The notes under the pieces are model-generated. The model was not told the origin of the DNA and ran no database searches. It saw nothing but the letters and a program-made list of their open reading frames with translations. This document shows, in pieces, positions 6,695 through 10,936 of a stretch of 10,936 bases of DNA. A program made the position numbers and the translations under genes. How positions within the stretch are numbered: position 1 is the first letter of the stretch; every line of letters starts with the position of its first letter. The stretch lies in contig JAATGW010000731.1 of NCBI GenBank assembly GCA_015654495.1, positions 1 through 10,936 of the forward strand. The letters are read 5' to 3'. This DNA comes from Chitinophagales bacterium (GTDB taxonomy: Bacteria > Bacteroidota > Bacteroidia > Chitinophagales > Chitinophagaceae).

Positions 6695-7269
6695 GACTCT
6701 TCTACAGCAAATTAAAGTATTCTGTTTGTCAGGTGCTGGCTGCTGATGACTGTCGGATCATTCGCGTCTGCACCAGCAAACGGGTGTAAACTAATGTTTG
6801 AGCTTACATCCTTAAGTTGCTCTAACCTATACTAAGATTAATGTACTTAAATTAATTGACGGTGTTGGCAGGGCGCTTAGCTAAGTTCGATAAGCCTTCA
6901 TTAAAACCCCGACAACACAATGTAATAGAGTAAAATAAGTCAAAAGGTCCCGGTTTCTAGTTAGCCATAATCGGCTCCCATTCAAATTTATCCTCGGCCA
7001 CCTGGGGTCTTGTTAACTATGATCTTAACGGTTCTCACTGCTGTTCGTGATGCAAGGTCCGGATTTTCTATTTGGTCGATGTCTCTCCTCCTAACCAGCT
7101 CCGGATGCATTAAAAATTTCAGTATGCGTTAGTAACCTGAATGCATAATGCCATTTTCAAACACCTTAAATTTGGTAAAGAGGTAGCGGCGTGGAAATTT
7201 GCAACCGGATATACAGACTCCCTACCATCTACACTCAAACAAAATAGTAGTACTCTTAATTTATCAGGG
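6695..7269. other. Gene-free spacer before the unknown/TIR gene pair
   Basis: No gene is supported. An in-frame extension of the following gene back to an ATG at 7141 exists but adds 43 residues ahead of a good signal peptide, so I leave it as untranslated. TGCTGG (6734-6739) and CCAGCA (6773-6778) can pair across 33 bases. A further two-level dyad lies at 6862-6918: outer GTGTTG/CAACAC, inner GCTTA/TAAGC (6875-6879 with 6891-6895), holding the 10-nt palindrome CTTAGCTAAG (6876-6885). No T-run follows either, and no tRNA or integrase-type attachment site could be recognised. Confidence 0.5.
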
Positions 7270-8241
7270 ATGAAATTTAATAGTGTAGCCCGTAAAGCCA
7301 GATACATCCTGATATTGCTATTTTCTTTTTCAGGAGATTCATTTATATATTCTCAAATCCGCTTCGAAGTTAAAGGAAAGGATATCGATAATGTAAAAGC
7401 AATAAATGAATGGGTTAGCAACGCTTCAAAAGAATATGCCATCGGAACTTTAACTACGGTTTCTAACTGGTCATCGGGCCATGGATACCACAAGCCTGGC
7501 GAGTATCCCGCAGAAATAAAATACGCGAACTTTAATTATGAACATCTCTGGACAACACTTTTTTCTGATGAACACTTTGTTCCCGTTTTTGGAGAGGCTC
7601 CTGATATGATGTCAGAAAAAACAATTAAAAATATTGCGACAACATTAAAAACCTGCTTTGATAATAAAGAGCTTGACGGACTGACCAACTGGACCATAGA
7701 AGCCTATGATGCTCTAAATACAAAGTACAATGTTTCTCTTAATCAGTATTATAGAGCCCCTACCAATTGGGTAGGCATGTTGTATCATCAGTTAAGCACC
7801 GGGAACCACCTTAAGTACATTCCAAGGATTCGTGAGTTGCGGACGGCGAGGCAATCTTATAACGAAGCGCTGGCGAAATTGTCTGTACCAGGAGCTTCAT
7901 TAAATGCGGAAGAGTTCAGCAATTTCCCCATGCAAAAATATAAGGCCCTGTTACCTGACGAGCTGCTGGCGCTGATGAGAAAACTTGATCAGGCTAAAAA
8001 GAATAATACAGAAAATATTGATCAGACCAGGATTGATGCTGTGCTTGCGACTGTGTTGGCCATACCACCAGGACCTGAAGCGGTAAACAGGATCCTTGGT
8101 TTTTCAAGGGTAAACAAAACGGCCCTGCAAAATTTGTCATCAACTCAAGAAGTTCGGACTGCACTTAATGAACGGTTTGACTATGTTCTTAATGAAATTA
8201 TGGAAAATGAGAACCGGAAGATTGAAATCCTAATTGTGTAG
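7270..8241 (+). CDS. Secreted protein of unknown function, upstream of the TIR gene
   Basis: I do not recognise a family. The ATG at 7270, preceded by CAGGG, begins a 323-residue product with a textbook signal peptide: a basic stretch MKFNSVARKARY, a hydrophobic core ILILLFSFSG, and likely cleavage after FIYSQ. The mature N-terminal half has a His/Tyr/Trp-rich segment (SNWSSGHGYHKPGEYP, then FNYEHLWTTLFSDEHFVPVFG). The rest looks mostly helical, with Leu/Ala/Lys-rich stretches such as YKALLPDELLALMRKLDQAK. There is only one Cys in the mature part, and no lipobox or second membrane segment. Its stop is 27 bases before the TIR gene on the same strand, so they may be co-transcribed. A secreted partner of a cytoplasmic TIR protein would be unusual, so the pairing may be accidental. 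The gene is less AT-rich than the TIR gene. Confidence 0.75.
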   Translation: MKFNSVARKARYILILLFSFSGDSFIYSQIRFEVKGKDIDNVKAINEWVSNASKEYAIGTLTTVSNWSSGHGYHKPGEYPAEIKYANFNYEHLWTTLFSDEHFVPVFGEAPDMMSEKTIKNIATTLKTCFDNKELDGLTNWTIEAYDALNTKYNVSLNQYYRAPTNWVGMLYHQLSTGNHLKYIPRIRELRTARQSYNEALAKLSVPGASLNAEEFSNFPMQKYKALLPDELLALMRKLDQAKKNNTENIDQTRIDAVLATVLAIPPGPEAVNRILGFSRVNKTALQNLSSTQEVRTALNERFDYVLNEIMENENRKIEILIV

Positions 8242-8268
8242 AATATAATGAAATTTATAGCATAAAGA

Positions 8269-9174
8269 ATGAAACAAAAAGATCAGATTTTCATAAGTTA
8301 TGTTCGGGAGGATCTAAAATTAGCAAAAAGGTTATGCATTGATTTAAAAAAACATGAGCTAAATGTTTGGATAGACTTCGAAAATTTAAGAGGTGGAGAA
8401 GTTTGGGACGTATCAATTAAAAAAGCCATAAAGAATAGCCGGTTTTTTGTTATTCTAAATTCAAATAATTCAGTCAACAAAGTAGGCTTCGGGCAAAATG
8501 AAATCAAAGTAGCATTGGAAGAAATAAAAAATTATCCACCCAATAAGGTTTACATTATTCCAATAAGGGTTGATACTTGTGAAATTGAGTATGAAGAATT
8601 AAAACATCTCCATTGGATAGATATGTTTCCTAATTGGAACGCAGGTATTCAAAAAATTATAAAGTCCGTTGGATTTGAGTTAAAGCATGAGCCTAACGCG
8701 AATAATCACAAATATGAACTGCCATCGATTGACCTAAAAGTTAGTGACTTTAATGAATTGGCTAAAGCGATTGACAGAGGATTAAATTTTAAAAAGACGA
8801 CATCTTCACTCTATGAAAATTTTGGTATTAGTTTCAGTGACCTCTCAGCAATATTACACATTAGTGTGCGTACCATGTATGCGAGAAATAGGTCTGGAAA
8901 AAAGGCACGTTTCACACCAATTGAGTCCGAAAAACTATATGAGCTGTCCGTTTTTTTTGACAATCTAACACGAACTCTGCATAATGACAAGTATATCCCA
9001 ACTGGAAAAAATTTAGTCGCTGTTTGGCTTCATAGATCCAATCCCAAGTTGAGAGAAAATCTAAAACCGATCGATCTGTTGATCAACAAACTCAACTTTG
9101 ATGAACTCACAAGAATTTTTGAAGAAGATATGCAGGTCAATGAAGGAAATTTTACAAAACGAAAAGACAGCTGA
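8269..9174 (+). CDS. TIR domain fused to Xre/MbcA/ParS-type antitoxin domain
   Basis: A 301-residue cytoplasmic protein in two parts. Residues 6-135 are a TIR domain of the TIR_2 type: IFISYVRED (7-15), VWIDFENLRGGEVWD (33-47, including the BB loop), FFVILNSN (59-66), then GFGQNEIKVALEE with Glu78 at the position of the catalytic glutamate of TIR NAD+ hydrolases, and VYIIPIRVD and LHWIDMFPNW to finish. Residues about 157-287 read as a nearly complete Xre/MbcA/ParS antitoxin: GLNFKKTTSSLYENFGIS, an HTH-like ILHISVRTMYARNRSG (195-210), ESEKLYELSVFFD (219-231), and the C-terminal toxin-binding region VWLHRSNPKL (252-261) and KPIDLLI (266-272). That family normally neutralises RES toxins, which attack NAD+ or use it. 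The G-R-T turn usual before the P-(L/I)-x-L-L motif is replaced by REN-L-K. No RES gene is near. The domain calls are good; that the second part restrains the first, or directs it to DNA, is inference. The gene is strongly AT-rich. Confidence 0.85.
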   Translation: MKQKDQIFISYVREDLKLAKRLCIDLKKHELNVWIDFENLRGGEVWDVSIKKAIKNSRFFVILNSNNSVNKVGFGQNEIKVALEEIKNYPPNKVYIIPIRVDTCEIEYEELKHLHWIDMFPNWNAGIQKIIKSVGFELKHEPNANNHKYELPSIDLKVSDFNELAKAIDRGLNFKKTTSSLYENFGISFSDLSAILHISVRTMYARNRSGKKARFTPIESEKLYELSVFFDNLTRTLHNDKYIPTGKNLVAVWLHRSNPKLRENLKPIDLLINKLNFDELTRIFEEDMQVNEGNFTKRKDS

Positions 9175-9641
9175 CATGGAGGATTCCGAAGCATTATAAA
9201 AAACTCCGACAATGATTACCGGTACTCAGTTATTGACTTATCATTATCATAGATTATTTTAAATGATCTCTAGCTGTGCGAATGAAATTATTTAAACGAG
9301 TAAAGAAAAACTAAGTTGCAAATTATGAAGATATGCTAAGTCTTGTTATTTATCTTGCCATATTCCTACACATCGATCATACTCATACTTTCCTTTTTAT
9401 CGATAACGATATAACAAGCGAATGAATAATTCCCGATTTCGAGTTGCAGGTATTTCAATAATAATTTAGACATCCAGATTTTCATGAAAGAAAATTCCGA
9501 TATTAATTGGTTTAACATCTAAAACTTGGTGGCAGACACGTTTATGTTTGTAAGTACTCTTTGCGTATATTTATTTATAAACGATTATTTTGAAGGATAC
9601 GTGGAGCTATTCTAAACTATCATGTCTTAACACCAACCAGA
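9175..9641. other. AT-rich gene-free spacer after the TIR gene
   Basis: No gene is supported on either strand, and in particular nothing resembling a RES toxin or another toxin partner. No clear intrinsic terminator follows the TIR gene. The last ~85 bases hold the candidate promoter of the next gene. Confidence 0.6.
9560..9592 (+). promoter_or_regulatory. Candidate Bacteroidota-type promoter of the lipoprotein hydrolase
   Basis: TTTG at 9560-9563 is followed after 21 bases by TTATTTTG at 9585-9592, which matches the -33 TTTG and -7 TAnnTTTG elements with one mismatch (T for A at the second position). The transcript would begin near 9599, about 43 bases ahead of the ATG at 9642. A second -7-like word, TATATTTA at 9566-9573, has a TTTG only 15 bases upstream and is the weaker choice. 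Confidence 0.4.
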
Positions 9642-10670
9642 ATGAGAAAACTAATCCCTGTCATTTTAACTACCATTTACATTCTGTCTTGTAATCAGGC
9701 GCCGAAATCTCCTGACATTCTGGTTGACTCAAACCCATCAGATACAGGTTATCAGATAAAAACGGGTGGTTCGAGAATGATACCGGTTGATGGTAAATAC
9801 AATGTGTGGACAAAGAAAATCGGTGATGGAAAAATTAAAGTCTTGTTATTACACGGAGGACCTGGTTTTTCACACGATTACTTTGAATGTTTCGAAGACT
9901 TTCTGCCAAAAGAAGGAATAGAGTTCTACTATTACGACCAGCTGGGCAGCGGCTATTCTGATAATCCAACAGACACTACGCTTTGGAATACAGCTCGTTT
10001 TGTTGAGGAAGTGGAGCAGGTCCGGAAAGGTCTTGGGCTTGATAGTTTTTACCTGTTCGGACATTCATGGGGTAGTATGCTGGCGATGGAATACCTGCAA
10101 AAATACCAGAGTCATGTAAAAGCTGCTGTTTTATCCAATATGAGTGCAGGTATTAAAGGTTATCTTTCTTATACGGCGCAATTGAAACAAAAATATTTTA
10201 GTCCGCAGGATATAAAAACTTATGATTCTCTTGATAACCTCAAGCTATACGACTCTCCTCAGTACCAGGATTTATTAATGAACAAACTCTATACGCAGGC
10301 CATATGTCGTATTCCTGTTGAAAACTGGCCGGAGCCAATAATGAGGGCGTTTAAAAAAGCCAATCACACGATATATATTCAGATGCAGGGCGTTGATGAA
10401 TTTCACGTAACGGGAAATTTTAAAGACTGGGAAATGTGGGACCGACTGCCCGATATAAAAGTTCCAACACTTGTGATTGGTGGAATTTATGATGAAATGG
10501 ATCCTGAGGATATGAAGAAGGAAGGAAAACTAATTCCCAATAGCCGAACTTATTTATGCCCTAATGGCAGTCACTTAAGTATGTATGATGACCAGCAGAA
10601 TTACTTTAAAAATCTTATTGCTTTTCTGAAAGAGGTTGAAAGCAATAAATTCATAGCGGACAAAAAATAG
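9642..10670 (+). CDS. Proline iminopeptidase-like alpha/beta hydrolase, lipoprotein
   Basis: A 342-residue alpha/beta hydrolase of the peptidase S33/proline iminopeptidase type with a lipoprotein signal: MRKLIPVILTTIYILSC, lipidated Cys17, followed by Asn18. It should therefore be anchored to a membrane facing the periplasm or cell surface. The S33 landmarks are all present: oxyanion HGGPG (71-75), YYDQLGSGYSD (97-107), nucleophile Ser142 in GHSWGS, acidic residue Asp284 in GGIYDEMDP and His311 in NGSHLSMYDD. A family enzyme would remove N-terminal proline (or other residues) from peptides, but the same motif set is found in esterases and epoxide hydrolases, so the substrate is open. Length is a little above the typical ~310 because of the signal and linker. 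It is a single gene with its own candidate promoter at 9560-9592, not an operon partner of the TIR gene 467 bases upstream. Confidence 0.88.
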   Translation: MRKLIPVILTTIYILSCNQAPKSPDILVDSNPSDTGYQIKTGGSRMIPVDGKYNVWTKKIGDGKIKVLLLHGGPGFSHDYFECFEDFLPKEGIEFYYYDQLGSGYSDNPTDTTLWNTARFVEEVEQVRKGLGLDSFYLFGHSWGSMLAMEYLQKYQSHVKAAVLSNMSAGIKGYLSYTAQLKQKYFSPQDIKTYDSLDNLKLYDSPQYQDLLMNKLYTQAICRIPVENWPEPIMRAFKKANHTIYIQMQGVDEFHVTGNFKDWEMWDRLPDIKVPTLVIGGIYDEMDPEDMKKEGKLIPNSRTYLCPNGSHLSMYDDQQNYFKNLIAFLKEVESNKFIADKK

Positions 10671-10726
10671 ACCACTCAAATCCTGCACACTAGACTTCAG
10701 AACAAAGCCTGTTCCAGAGCTACCCA

Positions 10727-10752
10727 ACCTCGGGTGTAAACACCTCCGAGGT
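10727..10752 (+). repeat. Hairpin-forming inverted repeat, REP-like
   Basis: ACCTCGG (10727-10733) pairs with CCGAGGT (10746-10752), and inside it GTG pairs with CAC around a TAAA loop with two bulged bases, making a 10-bp stem. It lies 56 bases after the hydrolase stop codon. No T-run follows, so it is not a standard intrinsic terminator. Its GC-rich palindromic arms resemble REP-type intergenic elements. No transposase of the kind that spreads such elements is in the window. Confidence 0.5.
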
Positions 10753-10772
10753 CTGAAAGAGGAAAGAAGCGA

Positions 10773-10796
10773 GAAACAGAAACAGTAACAGAAACA
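10773..10796 (+). repeat. Hexamer repeat GAAACA, four units
   Basis: Four successive 6-base units: GAAACA, GAAACA, GTAACA, GAAACA. They are part of a purine-rich stretch that begins near 10753. No coding frame or other role seen. Confidence 0.65.
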
Positions 10797-10827
10797 GATA
10801 AGAACGTTTAAGCATCAAATCTCCAAA

Positions 10828-10849
10828 CGCCGGCTGTTTTCTCCTGCCT
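10828..10849 (+). repeat. 22-nt intergenic repeat, copy 2
   Basis: Identical over 22 bases to 983-1004, nearly 10 kb away. Its 3' end runs into the CTGCCTA heptamer repeat. Like copy 1 it is outside any gene and followed by pyrimidine-rich sequence. Confidence 0.6.
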
Positions 10850-10871
10850 ACTGCCTACTGCCTGCTGCCTA
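10844..10871 (+). repeat. Heptamer repeat CTGCCTA, four units
   Basis: Four successive 7-base units at 10844, 10851, 10858 and 10865: CTGCCTA, CTGCCTA, CTGCCTG, CTGCCTA, then a broken CTACTA. It reads like the CTGCCTA low-complexity arrays seen between genes in Bacteroidota. Being 7 bases long, the unit would change frame if it were ever inside a gene. Confidence 0.7.
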
Positions 10872-10936
10872 CTACTATATAACTTCCTTCTTTTGCCGGT
10901 AAGGCGGGGAGCCGGAAAGCCAGGCGGGATAAAAAA

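Noticed and set aside
6862..6918. Integron attC site or tRNA-like fold
   Set aside because: No GTTRRRY-type core boxes, no cloverleaf with T-loop GTTCRA in the right context, and no integrase in the window.
7141..7269. Upstream ATG at 7141 for the secreted protein before the TIR gene
   Set aside because: It would bury the signal peptide more than 50 residues inside the protein; the ATG at 7270 gives a normal one.
9175..9641. Possible RES toxin or other small toxin after the TIR gene
   Set aside because: Looked for because of the antitoxin-like domain; no frame of suitable length or motif is present on either strand.

Overview
The window looks like a chromosomal stretch of a member of the Bacteroidota, probably close to Chitinophagaceae. 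The evidence is a moderate-to-low GC content, lipoproteins with short lipoboxes, a sorbosone-dehydrogenase-like lipoprotein and an AraC regulator of types common in that phylum, weak or absent Shine-Dalgarno sequences, and long gene-free spacers holding CTGCCTA-type and GGTTATAAG-type low-complexity repeats. The genus is an inference from style; no rRNA or tRNA gene is present to settle it.

Layout. 1-599 (minus): 5' two-thirds or less of a PQQ-type sorbosone/glucose dehydrogenase lipoprotein, cut by the window edge. 600-1223: spacer with repeat fragments. 1224-2156: secreted protein of unknown function. 2320-2389: three phased TTTGAC boxes and a candidate promoter. 2412-4106: tight two-gene operon of an NmrA-like NAD(P)-binding protein and a classical SDR oxidoreductase. 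4107-4552: spacer with a G-quadruplex-capable tract and a cluster of inverted repeats. 4553-5473: AraC-family regulator whose stop codon lies inside a 42-bp tandem repeat. 5924-6694: cytoplasmic alpha/beta hydrolase. 7270-8241: secreted protein of unknown function. 8269-9174: TIR-domain protein. 9642-10670: proline-iminopeptidase-like alpha/beta hydrolase lipoprotein. 10671-10936: hairpin plus hexamer and heptamer repeats.

How the genes may work together. The NmrA/SDR pair, the phased direct repeats ahead of it and the AraC gene behind it form a plausible self-contained regulatory module: an AraC-type activator binding 21-bp-spaced direct repeats next to the operon promoter. The ligand and substrates cannot be read from the sequence.

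The most unusual gene is the one at 8269-9174. Its first ~135 residues are a TIR domain with the expected catalytic-type glutamate. Its last ~130 residues read as an essentially full-length Xre/MbcA/ParS antitoxin, the family that normally neutralises RES toxins, several of which consume NAD+. A TIR domain, also commonly an NAD+-consuming enzyme, fused to such an antitoxin with no RES gene nearby suggests a single-chain toxin-antitoxin or defence protein. It lies 27 bp behind a secreted protein of unknown function and is visibly more AT-rich than the metabolic genes.
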